A stretch of DNA of 51,573 nt from JAAYEA01 sp012689325 (GTDB lineage Bacteria > Chloroflexota > Anaerolineae > JAAYEA01). The DNA is taken from the NCBI GenBank assembly GCA_036841525.1, contig DAITVZ010000031.1:1-51573 (forward strand), given 5' to 3'. This document shows, piece by piece, positions 40,772 to 47,927 of the stretch. The number at the start of each line of letters is the position of its first letter. Positions within the stretch are counted from its first letter, which is position 1. Position numbers and translations under genes: made by a program. The notes below the pieces were generated by a model, which was not told where the DNA came from, searched no databases, and saw nothing but the letters and a program-made list of their open reading frames with translations.

Positions 40772-41030
40772 CATGGGGCCGCATCGTGGTGCCACCGCCT
40801 TGCGCCCCATTGGGTGGGGCCTTGAGCAGTTCTCCGCGCCGGGCGCAGGAGACCGCGGCGCGCTAACGGGCGCCACCCGGATCCGGCTATTGGGGCTTGG
40901 TCGCCCGTTCGCCGGTCGGCTCGAGGGGGTCATCGCGCGGGGCCGATGGCGACGCTTCCAGCCAATGGCGTCGCTCTCTGGGCATCGGCGGGGCCAGGCG
41001 ACCTGTCCCTGTCATAGCCACTACAGTATT
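40736..41030 (-). promoter_or_regulatory. T-box riboswitch of the AspRS gene
   Basis: Leader that senses uncharged tRNA-Asp. On the minus strand, in order: the AGAGAG bulge (40979-40974) with the apical hairpin of stem I (CGACGC and GCGTCG, loop with GGCTG); a specifier-loop region CGATGACCCCC with GAC at 40931-40929, matching Asp; other stems; the T-box GGTGGCACCACG (40796-40785), whose UGGC pairs with the GCCA end of tRNA-Asp or tRNA-Asn (discriminator G); and the terminator hairpin. All five elements have the right order and spacing. This accounts for most of the gene-free stretch 40666-41161. The GAC call is inference from position; the T-box and terminator are direct reads. Confidence 0.88.
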
Positions 41031-41035
41031 GAGCC

Positions 41036-41064
41036 ATTGTAGCACAGGTGGCGCAGTTGGTCAA
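41036..41064 (-). promoter_or_regulatory. Promoter of the T-box-AspRS transcript
   Basis: On the minus strand TTGACC (41064-41059) and TACAAT (41041-41036) are 17 bp apart, giving a start near 41030 and a leader of about 365 nt, usual for T-boxes. Confidence 0.82.
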
Positions 41065-41095
41065 GCGGGCGTTTCGGTCGTTCGGAACGCAGGTC

Positions 41096-41124
41096 TTGAC
41101 AGCGCCCAGAAGGTATGCTACTAT
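41096..41124 (+). promoter_or_regulatory. Promoter of the MerR-like/PocR-kinase operon
   Basis: TTGACA (41096-41101), 17-bp spacer, TACTAT (41119-41124). ACTAGTT follows 3 nt later (41128-41134), the same as at the zinc-ribbon promoter. Confidence 0.82.
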
Positions 41125-41137
41125 CAAACTAGTTGAT
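41123..41137. promoter_or_regulatory. Operator-like dyad ATCAAACTAGTTGAT at the start site
   Basis: ATCAAACTAGTTGAT is a near-palindrome around CTAG, overlapping the -10 end and the predicted start. It suits autoregulation by the downstream HTH protein; inference. Confidence 0.5.
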
Positions 41138-41161
41138 ATAGTGATTATAGTGGAGCTGATC

Positions 41162-41605
41162 ATGGACCATGCGCATAACTGGACCACGGCGGAGGTCTGC
41201 GAGCGATACGGCATCTCCAAGAGCACCCTCTTTCGCTGGGAACGGGACGGCGTCATCTCGCCCCCGGAACGCGATCTGCGAGGCTTTCGGGTCTATACGA
41301 GCCAGCACCGCTCCGAGATCTCCAAGCTGTTGCTGCGGCGAAGTCACAAGCGTCTGGCCAGGCGCGAGTCACCTCTTGCGGAAGAGCAGCAACGCCTTCT
41401 TCTCGAGCAAGGGTCGCTGACCAAATTCCTCGACCGCAACGAAATCCTGGGCCTCTATGAGCTGGCTGAGCACCAGCATTTGAGCGCCGCCGCGATCCGC
41501 CTGCTCCTGCGTCGGGCGCAAGAGCTTGATCCCGCTGATGAGACGTTCCAGGAGATCATCCGGGTGATCTACGACAAGACCACCGGTGGAGAGCGCAAGG
41601 GCTAA
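41162..41605 (+). CDS. MerR-like helix-turn-helix regulator
   Basis: A 147-residue DNA-binding protein. The N-terminal winged HTH of MerR type reads WTTAEVCERYGISKSTLFRWERDGVISPPERDLRGFRVYT (short-form helix 1, turn, helix 2 and the wing). The C-terminal part, NEILGLYELAEHQHLSAAAIRLLLRRA, is helical and has no cysteine, so no classical metal-sensing loop is seen. The ATG at 41162 is chosen; a longer frame upstream would cross the promoter. It leads a three-gene operon with a PocR-domain kinase (gap 12 bp) and a receiver. A role as the DNA-binding output of that pathway is likely but not shown. Confidence 0.88.
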   Translation: MDHAHNWTTAEVCERYGISKSTLFRWERDGVISPPERDLRGFRVYTSQHRSEISKLLLRRSHKRLARRESPLAEEQQRLLLEQGSLTKFLDRNEILGLYELAEHQHLSAAAIRLLLRRAQELDPADETFQEIIRVIYDKTTGGERKG

Positions 41606-41617
41606 GGGGACAAGTCC

Positions 41618-42907
41618 GTGTCAGAAATATCGGTTGACCACAGGCAGCGGGCGGCGCGCACCATGCTGGGGGTCTTTGCCTCAATGACGGGGCTGCCAGT
41701 AGCGCTGTACGAGGAGCAGAACGGCAACGTGGTAGGGACGCGGCTCGACGAGCGCGAGGACTATTACGAGCCCTACTGCCGGATGGTGCATCGCCTCCCG
41801 GGCGGCTATGCCCTGTGCCAGAGTGATGAGGCTTGCCGGGCGCGAGAGGTCTTTGCGACCGGCCAGGAGTGCATCCTGCTCTGCCATGGCGGCCTGTATA
41901 ACCAGGCCATCCCCATCGAAGTCGACGGACAGATCAAGGCCGTGCTCATGTACGGCGAAACGCTGCTGGACGACGAAGAGGCCCAGCAACGCGCGCGGGT
42001 CCGCCACGAGGGGCTATTGGCGCGCGTGTCCCCGAGCCCGGAGGAGCGGGCAGAGTTGGGCAGGCTGTTCGCAGCGACCAAGGTGTCCTCGCCCGCCATG
42101 CTCCAGGTAGCGCGCGAGACTCTGCCGGTTGCGCAGTGGTTCTACCGGATGATCGCGGAGGAGGACGCCCTCAAGCGTAACATGGAGCGGACTGCCCACG
42201 AGCTGCAGACGCGGTTGCAGGCGCTGCTGGCCAACGCCGAGAACTTTGCCCGAAAGCTGGCCCAGCCGCAGGGTCTGGATGCCGAAGTCAAGGAGCGCGG
42301 CGCGGAAATCCTGAACAGCGCGCTGGCCCTGGGAACGCTGATCCAGAACCTGACCGAGTCCGTGGGCGAGTATCGCTTCGACCTGAGGCCGATCTTGCCC
42401 CTGATCCACGAGGCAAGGCGCATCTATGCCGCAGAGGCCCGCCGCCGCCAGGTGGAGGTCCTGATCGAGCCACCGGAGAATGGCTCCTGGCCGCACCTGG
42501 AGATCTCGGCCGATCACCTGCAGTTCGTCTTTAACAATCTGGTGCAAAACGCGATCAAGTACTCCTTTCGCGGCACCGAGGACCGCCAGCGCTATGTCCG
42601 CATCGCTGGGTGGATCGAGGGAAAAGAGTTCGCCGTGGCGATCGAGAACTATGGGGTGGGCATCTTGCAGAGTGAGATCGAGAGCGGCAGGCTCTTTGAG
42701 GACGGCTACCAGGGCGAACTGACCCACGGCGAGTATCGCACCGGCACTGGCAAGGGTCTCTTCTTTTCCAACAAGATCGTGCAACGACACCATGGCCACA
42801 TCGAGATCAGCAGCAAGCAGATGGGCGACGCCGATACGCCGGAGCACCAGCCGCACCTGAATCGGTTCACGGTCCACTTGCCCTATAGACAACCCAAGGA
42901 GGGGTGA
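41618..42907 (+). CDS. Soluble histidine kinase with N-terminal PocR sensory domain
   Basis: A 429-residue cytosolic sensor kinase with no membrane segment. Residues about 14-120 are a PocR domain: Cys54, Cys67, Cys73, Cys85 and Cys89 in YCRMVHRLPGGYALC, SDEACRAR and ECILLCHGGLYNQAIPI; PocR domains bind small ligands or metal via such cysteines. The HisKA-like helix has MERTAHELQTRLQALL with His204 as likely phospho-acceptor. The ATPase domain has N-box NNLVQNAIKYS, GVGIL and GTGKGLFFSNKIVQRHHG. The start is a GTG (41618), with AAGGGGA before it. The response regulator follows 4 bp later. The input signal is unknown. Confidence 0.92.
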   Translation: MSEISVDHRQRAARTMLGVFASMTGLPVALYEEQNGNVVGTRLDEREDYYEPYCRMVHRLPGGYALCQSDEACRAREVFATGQECILLCHGGLYNQAIPIEVDGQIKAVLMYGETLLDDEEAQQRARVRHEGLLARVSPSPEERAELGRLFAATKVSSPAMLQVARETLPVAQWFYRMIAEEDALKRNMERTAHELQTRLQALLANAENFARKLAQPQGLDAEVKERGAEILNSALALGTLIQNLTESVGEYRFDLRPILPLIHEARRIYAAEARRRQVEVLIEPPENGSWPHLEISADHLQFVFNNLVQNAIKYSFRGTEDRQRYVRIAGWIEGKEFAVAIENYGVGILQSEIESGRLFEDGYQGELTHGEYRTGTGKGLFFSNKIVQRHHGHIEISSKQMGDADTPEHQPHLNRFTVHLPYRQPKEG

Positions 42908-42911
42908 TCCG

Positions 42912-43313
42912 ATGAATCCCCATATTGTGTGGATCGAGGACGATGTGGATATCATTGGTCCGGTGGTGGAGCCGTTGGAGGAGGCTGGCTATCGGATCAC
43001 GCGCATGACGTCTATCCGAAGTGCGCGAGCCCAATTGGAGACCATCCGCCGGGCCGACCTGCTCCTATTGGACGTGATCGCCCCGCTGGGCGGCAATGGG
43101 CCCTATCCCCGGTACGCGGGCGTGCAGTTTCTGCGCGAGCTGCGCCAGGAACACGGCATCACCACGCCGGCGGTGGTATTCACCGTGGTCATCCGGCCGG
43201 AGGTCCACCAGGAACTGCGCGAGTTGGGGGTGCTGGACATTATCGGCAAGCCGACCCTGCCCAGCAAGTTGCAGGAGCGGATCGAGCGCGTGCTGGCGAG
43301 CTTGCGCGGCTGA
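42912..43313 (+). CDS. Single-domain response regulator
   Basis: A 133-residue receiver without an output domain. Acidic pocket Glu9-Asp10-Asp11 (VWIEDDVD), phospho-acceptor Asp54 (LLLLDVIAP), switch Thr91 (VVFTVV) and Lys113 (IIGKPTLP). It probably takes the phosphate from the PocR kinase encoded just upstream. Since it has no DNA-binding domain, the signal may go to the HTH protein of the same operon or to another partner. It ends just before a terminator. Confidence 0.94.
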   Translation: MNPHIVWIEDDVDIIGPVVEPLEEAGYRITRMTSIRSARAQLETIRRADLLLLDVIAPLGGNGPYPRYAGVQFLRELRQEHGITTPAVVFTVVIRPEVHQELRELGVLDIIGKPTLPSKLQERIERVLASLRG

Positions 43314-43332
43314 GCCATCCGTAGCGAGAAAA

Positions 43333-43365
43333 GGGCTCTGAGGGCGACCTCTCAGAGCCCTTTTT
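43333..43365 (+). terminator. Intrinsic terminator after the two-component operon
   Basis: GGGCTCTGAG (43333-43342) and CTCAGAGCCC (43351-43360) form a perfect 10-bp stem with an 8-nt loop, followed by TTTTTCTTTT. Confidence 0.95.
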
Positions 43366-43398
43366 CTTTTCCCTCTCGCTATCTTCTTAAGAGTTCTA

Positions 43399-43427
43399 TT
43401 GACAATATTAAATATATGTGATATATT
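43399..43427 (+). promoter_or_regulatory. Promoter of the four-CxxC protein
   Basis: TTGACA (43399-43404), a 17-bp AT-rich spacer, TATATT (43422-43427). ACTAGTT begins 3 nt later (43431-43437), as in the regulator promoter at 41096-41124. The AT-rich sequence is unusual for this GC-rich window. Confidence 0.83.
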
Positions 43428-43433
43428 CATACT

Positions 43434-43454
43434 AGTTACCAATGAGTGGTAACT
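43434..43454. promoter_or_regulatory. Operator-like inverted repeat after the zinc-ribbon promoter
   Basis: AGTTACC (43434-43440) and GGTAACT (43448-43454) form a perfect 7-bp dyad with a 7-nt loop. It overlaps the ACTAGTT motif and the predicted start. Confidence 0.55.
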
Positions 43455-43484
43455 GCCGCTCCCGCACGAGAAAGGAGAGTCACC

Positions 43485-43685
43485 ATGGGCATCGAGGTCT
43501 ACTATCGAGCGTGTCCGCACTGTGGCCGACGTCCTTTCATCTTTAGCTTTCCCATCTATCGTTGCCCTGCCTGCATGACGCTCTTTTGCGAGCAATGCGC
43601 TGACAAGGGCTGGTTCCATGTCGCTTGCCCCAAGTGCGGCGGTCGGGCGAGATGGACCCCCTACGCTCACACGACGGGGTTCTAG
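43485..43685 (+). CDS. Small four-CxxC zinc-ribbon-type protein
   Basis: A 66-residue protein with four CxxC pairs: CPHC, CPAC, CEQC and CPKC, in a ribbon-like arrangement likely to bind two metal ions. The rest includes FIFSFPIYR and ARWTPYAHTTGF. AAGGAGA precedes the ATG at 43485; the longer in-frame start lacks a site and lies in the promoter dyad. It has its own strong promoter with the ACTAGTT motif and its own terminator. Function unknown. A role as a small regulator or chaperone in the PocR-kinase response is possible but not shown. Confidence 0.85.
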   Translation: MGIEVYYRACPHCGRRPFIFSFPIYRCPACMTLFCEQCADKGWFHVACPKCGGRARWTPYAHTTGF

Positions 43686-43710
43686 CCACTGGCCGGGCGC
43701 CAGAATGAAC

Positions 43711-43760
43711 ACAGCTCCAGTCACTCCGGCAAGGCCGGGGCAACTGGAGCTGTCTTTGTT
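43711..43760 (+). terminator. Terminator of the four-CxxC gene
   Basis: ACAGCTCCAGT (43711-43721) and ACTGGAGCTGT (43743-43753) form a perfect 11-bp stem with an inner CCGGC/GCCGG pair, followed by CTTTGTTT. It also separates the convergent glycosidase gene. Confidence 0.85.
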
Positions 43761-43780
43761 TCTGAAGGACGGGTCACACG

Positions 43781-45154
43781 CTACTTGTGTATGAACAGCA
43801 CCGCATGCCCGGCAAAGGGCGCGGTGAACCGGCGCACCGCGCGGCCCCGCGCATCGGCGCCCCGGTAGCTCTGGCCGCTCTCGGGGTCCAGCCACTCCAC
43901 TTGCAGCCTCCCCGCCGCCGCCGAGAGGTCCACGGTGGCCTTGCCGCCCTCGGGCAGATAGACGAGGTACTGCTGGCCTGCGGCGGCCAGGCAGTAGCCG
44001 GTGCTGGCCAGCGTCGGCCAGGGGAGGGCGCGGTCCAGGTCCATGCGCTCGGCATAGGCCAGGGTATAGCCGAGGTTCCGCCGGATCGGCTCCCAGCGCG
44101 GGTCCAGGTCAGTGCGGTCGTTTAGGTGCTCGGTAAAGCTCGACTCTGGATAGGGCGGCTTGCTGGGATCCTCGCGCTCCCGATAGGGGTCCATGAACAG
44201 AAGATTGTGGCCCCGGCAGAAGCTCTTCCAGACCCAGGCGTTGTTGCCGCCGATCCCCCACAGGTGATCGGTATCGGTGAGGATGACCTTGCGCCCATCG
44301 GCCACGGGCGGATCGCTTTGATAGCCACCCTCCGGGTTGGGCGAGATCCAGTCGGCGGGGCTGTTAAAGAGGTTGGCGTTGGCGCCTCGCAGCTCGAGTT
44401 GCCGGTGAAACTGGAAGGTCATGCCCACGGGGTGCTGTTTGGGCTTGGTCCGCTCGTAGGCGTGGATATAGTCGATCATGTGATACTGCCAGGAGGTCGA
44501 ATAGGCGCCGGACTCGTTGACGATCTCGTACAGCACGTTGTCGAGGTCGTTGACCGTGTCCACGATCCGGCGGACGTACGCTTCCTGGACGTGCGTGACG
44601 GCGGGGATAGCCAGGGTCTGAATGGCCAGGCCGCGGCCAGTGCCCTGGGGATCGCCGTCGATGCCGTTGATGTTGTTATAGACGTTGAAGGGGTGCCCAT
44701 CCCAGCACCAGGGCGCCAGGGAGGCATGAATGCCGTGCCCCTCGAAGCACATGATCGAGACATAGATGCCGCGCTCCGCCGCGGCGGCGACGCGCTGGCG
44801 AAGCCGCCGAAAGTAGGCGGGGTCGAACTGCAACAGGTCAAAGCGAGGCTTGCCGTCCAGCGCCGGGCCCAGCCCAACGCGCGGCCAGGGGAAGGGCGAG
44901 GTGTGCTGGACCGCCTCGTCATAGGCCCATTTGCAGAGCTCCCAGGTCCACAGCCGGACCAAGTTGTGGTTGTGCTCCACCAGGAAATCGAGATAGGCGT
45001 CGAAGTCAAAGGCCGGCGGCGGGTCGGTGGCACCCAGGTCTTTCAGGTTGCTCCAGGTGTGGGCGCCGGTGAGATAGATGGCTTTCCCGGAGCCGTCGGC
45101 AAAGTAGCGCGGGTTGGTGGGGTGCTGGCGCAGGGGACCGGTGATGGGTCTCAT
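43781..45154 (-). CDS. DUF4038-like glycosidase with collagen-binding-like C-terminus
   Basis: A 457-residue predicted glycoside hydrolase of the DUF4038/DUF5060-type barrel. It starts GPLRQHPTNPRYFADGSGKA and has YLTGAHTWSNLKDLG and NLVRLWTWELCKW. The acid/base Glu is likely in LYEIVNESGAYST, and DTDHLWGIGGNNAWVWKSF forms the later active-site wall. The last 90 residues, GYCLAAAGQQYLVYLPEGGKATVDL and FTAPFAGHAVLFI, match the putative collagen-binding (PF12904) domain often fused here. No signal peptide is clear. GGAGGAGAGCC precedes the ATG at 45154. It is divergent from the SBP3-OppBC operon, which supports a sugar substrate for both. Confidence 0.88.
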   Translation of the reverse strand: MRPITGPLRQHPTNPRYFADGSGKAIYLTGAHTWSNLKDLGATDPPPAFDFDAYLDFLVEHNHNLVRLWTWELCKWAYDEAVQHTSPFPWPRVGLGPALDGKPRFDLLQFDPAYFRRLRQRVAAAAERGIYVSIMCFEGHGIHASLAPWCWDGHPFNVYNNINGIDGDPQGTGRGLAIQTLAIPAVTHVQEAYVRRIVDTVNDLDNVLYEIVNESGAYSTSWQYHMIDYIHAYERTKPKQHPVGMTFQFHRQLELRGANANLFNSPADWISPNPEGGYQSDPPVADGRKVILTDTDHLWGIGGNNAWVWKSFCRGHNLLFMDPYREREDPSKPPYPESSFTEHLNDRTDLDPRWEPIRRNLGYTLAYAERMDLDRALPWPTLASTGYCLAAAGQQYLVYLPEGGKATVDLSAAAGRLQVEWLDPESGQSYRGADARGRAVRRFTAPFAGHAVLFIHK

Positions 45155-45250
45155 GGCTCTCCTCCTCGAGTGATATGGGGGCATGCCCCGACAGGCTCGG
45201 CAGCGATCGCAGTTGCCGGCGTGGCGCTCGGCGCGCGCCGGACGCCTCGT

Positions 45251-45279
45251 ATGATACTGGCAAAGGTCATCGGCGCCAA
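45251..45279 (-). promoter_or_regulatory. Promoter of the DUF4038 glycosidase
   Basis: On the minus strand TTGGCG (45279-45274) and TATCAT (45256-45251) are 17 bp apart. The -35 box ends 18 bp before the MITE. Confidence 0.6.
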
Positions 45280-45288
45280 ATGCCTCAG

Positions 45289-45297
45289 GCTTGGCCG
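45289..45297. repeat. Target-site duplication, left copy
   Basis: GCTTGGCCG directly flanks the left end of the MITE. The same 9 bp lie directly after its right end at 45523-45531. Confidence 0.88.
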
Positions 45298-45522
45298 CAG
45301 GGCTTGTGCAAAGTCGGCAGCTGGCTTGGCGCGCCGCCCCGCACGGCGATCAATGCGGCATGGAATGCCGACGCCGTGCTACGCCACCGCGCCCGATGAA
45401 ATCGGGCTTCTGGAGCCTCCGCGGCACGGAACGCCGAAGCCTGATTCCATCAGGCGCAGCCCCGGCATTCCATGCCGCCTTCTCGGCGATTGATCACCGA
45501 GCGCGACTTTGCACAAGCCCTG
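45298..45522. mobile_element. 225-bp MITE (non-autonomous transposable element)
   Basis: Perfect 19-bp terminal inverted repeats: CAGGGCTTGTGCAAAGTCG (45298-45316) and its reverse complement (45504-45522). A perfect 9-bp direct repeat, GCTTGGCCG, flanks both ends as a target-site duplication. Inside are further inverted repeats, including GCGGCATGGAATGCCG (45355-45370) against CGGCATTCCATGCCGC (45463-45478) and GATCAAT against ATTGATC, so the element is one long imperfect hairpin. There is no coding sequence, so a transposase elsewhere must move it. A 9-bp duplication and CA...TG ends suit IS4- or ISAs1-like groups, but I cannot assign one. It lies between the divergent glycosidase and SBP3 promoters and makes up most of the 678-bp gene-free stretch 45155-45832. 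Confidence 0.9.
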
Positions 45523-45531
45523 GCTTGGCCG
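45523..45531. repeat. Target-site duplication, right copy
   Basis: GCTTGGCCG, identical to 45289-45297. It lies 7 bp before the SBP3 promoter -35 box. Confidence 0.88.
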
Positions 45532-45537
45532 TCGGTC

Positions 45538-45566
45538 TTGACAGCCCCCCGCGCCGGTGTTATAAT
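45538..45566 (+). promoter_or_regulatory. Consensus promoter of the SBP3-OppBC operon
   Basis: TTGACA (45538-45543), 17-bp spacer, TATAAT (45561-45566): a full consensus match. The predicted start near 45573 gives a 260-nt leader with no recognised riboswitch. The dyad ATGCGC-ACGGA-GCGCGT (45565-45581) over the start has the same ACGGA centre as the SBP1 operator. Confidence 0.9.
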
Positions 45567-45832
45567 GCGCACGGAGCGCGTTGGTGCCATCTGGTTCGGC
45601 ATGCTCAACCCCTTTCACCCATCGCCGGACCGCTTCGGAGGTTGTCCCCTCGAGTGCAGTGGATCACGGGCCTGCGCCGTATCCTATCCTGCGGCGACGC
45701 GATTCCCATCCTAGGTTGACAGCGCAAAAGGAGGTGGCAGATCCGATCAAGGTGTTGTGGCTCGGATAGATCAGGACCATATGTGATTCGACTTGTGCGA
45801 ACAGCTAGAGTTCCGAGAAGGAGAGTTACGCA

Positions 45833-47863
45833 ATGGACAAGGTGAAATTGAACCGACGGGATTTTCTGAGGGCCTCGGCGATCATGGCCGTGGCAGCGGC
45901 TGTGCAGGCCTGCGCGCAGACCGATCAGCAGGCCCCCGAGCCGACCAAGGCTCCTGCCGGCCAGGTCACGCAGCCGACCGCCGCCCCCGCTCAGCCGACG
46001 GCCGCGCCGGCTCAACCGACCGCCGCTCCGGAAAAGGTGACCTACAAAGAGTCTCCCATGCTCGCCGAGTTGGTCAAGGCCGGCAAGCTGCCGCCTGTTG
46101 AGGAGCGCCTCCCCGAAGACCCGCGCGTGATCCCCGTGTGGGAAGAGATCGGCCAGTATGGCGGCACCTGGAACCGCCTCTTCATCGGCCCGTCCGATGG
46201 ATCGAACTGGGGCCGCGTGCAGCGGCTCGGCCTCCTGAGCTGGGACGCCAACGGCACCGAGGTTGTGCCGCAGACGGCCAAGGGCTGGGAAGTCGCCGCC
46301 GACCTGAAGAGCGTCACCTTCCAGCTGCGCAAGGGCATCAAGTGGTTCGACGGGCAGCCTTTCACCACGGGCGACGTGATGTACTGGTGGGAGGATATCG
46401 TCATGAACGACGAGATCACCCCCTCCAAGCCCGACTGGATGAAGATCAAGGGCGAGTTGGGCAAGGTCGAAAAGGTCGACGACTATGCCTTCCGCATGGT
46501 CTTTGCCCACCCGTATCCGCTGATCCTCGACTGGCTGGCCAACGTCGAGGTCTACCAGCCCAAGCACTATATGAGCCAGTTCCACCCCAAGTACGCCAAG
46601 GACCAGGCGGCGCTGCAAAAGATGATCACCGACGCCAAGTTCGAAAAGTGGAACCAGCTCTATAGCCCCAAGAACGACTATGCCCAGAACCCCGAGCGTC
46701 CGGGCTTGGGCGCCTGGCAGCCCTATCAGTCCACCCGCGCCGACAAGCGTTTCGTTTGGCAGCGCAACCCCTACTACTATGCGGTGGACCCCGAGGGGAA
46801 CCAGCTTCCTTACCTGGATGAGGTGGTCTACACCTTTGCCGATAACGCCGACATCCTCAACCTGAAGGCGACGGCGGGCGAAGTGGACATGCAGAGCCGC
46901 CACATCAACCTGGTGAACTATCCGGTGCTCATGGACGGCCGGGAGAAGGGCGACTATCGCATCCTGGTCTGGCCTTCGGACGGCGGCTGCGATGCCGGCC
47001 TGATGTTCAACCAGAGCTACCTCCTGAAGGATCCCCTGGTGGGCGAGTGGCTGGCCAACAAAAAGTTTCGCCAGGCGCTCTCCATCGCGCTGGACCGGGA
47101 CGAGATCAACGAGTCGGCGTTCCTGGGCCTTGGCGAGGCGCGCCAGTTGACTCCCGCCCCGTACTCGCCGTACTATCCTGGCGACGAGCATGCGAAAAAG
47201 TACACCCAGTACGATCCCGAGACCGCCAAAAAGTGGCTGGACGAGATCGGCCTGGACAAGAAGGGCCCGGACGGTTTCCGTCTGCGCCCCGATGGTCAGG
47301 TGCTTAGCCTGAGCATCCTGGCGATCAACGCCTTTGGCCCCTGGCCGGATGTGGGCGAGTTGGCCGTCAAGTACTGGGAAGCGGTGGGCGTCAAGGCCAC
47401 CGTGGATGTGGTGGAGCGTACCCTGTACTATGAGCGCATGAACGCCAACGACATGCAGATCGGCATCTGGGAGACCGGCGGCGCCTCCAACACCTTCATC
47501 TACCCCTACTGGACGGCCGCCTATAGCAACAGCTCCCGCATTGGCCCCCTCTATGGCCTCTGGTGGACCTCCGGCGGCAAGAGCGGCACCGAGCCGCCGC
47601 AGGGCCCGCTGCACCGCGTGATGGACCTGCACGAGGAAGGCAAGGGCGTCACGGCGGAACAGCGCGTCGCGATGGGCAAGGAGATCTTTGAGATCAACTG
47701 CGAGGAGCTCTGGACCATCGGCACCATCGGCATGTCGCCCATGTCTCAGGGCATCGTGGTGACCAAGAACAAGTTCCGCAACGTTCCGGAAACCATCGCC
47801 AACAACGTGTTGCTGTACACCTGCGGCAACGCCATGCCCGAGCAATTCTTCTGGAAAAAGTAG
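45833..47863 (+). CDS. Family-5 solute-binding lipoprotein (SBP3)
   Basis: A 676-residue extracellular binding protein of the operon OppB-OppC downstream. The Tat motif is NRRDFLRAS, the lipobox Cys is residue 27 (AVQAC), and the linker (residues 30-67) is a PTAAPAQ repeat, unlike the Val/Glu/Lys linker of SBP1 and SBP2. The SBP_bac_5 body is clear: LRKGIKWFDGQPFTTGDV, QALSIALDRDEINES and YDPETAKKWLDEIGLDKKGPDGF. GAGAAGGAGAG precedes the ATG. It is divergent from a glycosidase gene, so sugar uptake is more likely than peptide uptake. It has a strong promoter and a stem-loop after it, consistent with high expression. Confidence 0.96.
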   Translation: MDKVKLNRRDFLRASAIMAVAAAVQACAQTDQQAPEPTKAPAGQVTQPTAAPAQPTAAPAQPTAAPEKVTYKESPMLAELVKAGKLPPVEERLPEDPRVIPVWEEIGQYGGTWNRLFIGPSDGSNWGRVQRLGLLSWDANGTEVVPQTAKGWEVAADLKSVTFQLRKGIKWFDGQPFTTGDVMYWWEDIVMNDEITPSKPDWMKIKGELGKVEKVDDYAFRMVFAHPYPLILDWLANVEVYQPKHYMSQFHPKYAKDQAALQKMITDAKFEKWNQLYSPKNDYAQNPERPGLGAWQPYQSTRADKRFVWQRNPYYYAVDPEGNQLPYLDEVVYTFADNADILNLKATAGEVDMQSRHINLVNYPVLMDGREKGDYRILVWPSDGGCDAGLMFNQSYLLKDPLVGEWLANKKFRQALSIALDRDEINESAFLGLGEARQLTPAPYSPYYPGDEHAKKYTQYDPETAKKWLDEIGLDKKGPDGFRLRPDGQVLSLSILAINAFGPWPDVGELAVKYWEAVGVKATVDVVERTLYYERMNANDMQIGIWETGGASNTFIYPYWTAAYSNSSRIGPLYGLWWTSGGKSGTEPPQGPLHRVMDLHEEGKGVTAEQRVAMGKEIFEINCEELWTIGTIGMSPMSQGIVVTKNKFRNVPETIANNVLLYTCGNAMPEQFFWKK

Positions 47864-47893
47864 GGTGAGGGGCATTCACCCAGAGTGATCCCT

Positions 47894-47927
47894 GGGGGAG
47901 CGAGGGGTTCTACCCTCTCGCTCCCCC
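47894..47927. other. Stem-loop between SBP3 and OppB
   Basis: GGGGGAGCGAG (47894-47904) and CTCGCTCCCCC (47917-47927) form a perfect 11-bp stem, with an inner GGG/CCC pairing. No T-run follows, so transcription can continue. It occupies the same operon position as the hairpin at 2053-2092. Confidence 0.7.

Noticed and set aside
39466..40866. 466-codon frame opposite the AspRS gene and T-box
   Set aside because: It crosses the T-box leader and is antisense to a strong synthetase gene.
45716..45721. Second TTGACA in the SBP3 leader
   Set aside because: No -10 box at 16-18 bp; the promoter at 45538-45566 is a full match.
45581..45769. Small frame in the SBP3 leader (62 codons)
   Set aside because: No ribosome-binding site at the start and no family similarity; the leader is better seen as untranslated.
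45605..47875. Long open frame opposite SBP3 (756 codons)
   Set aside because: Antisense shadow of SBP3, rich in Gly, Val, Leu and His with no recognisable motif.
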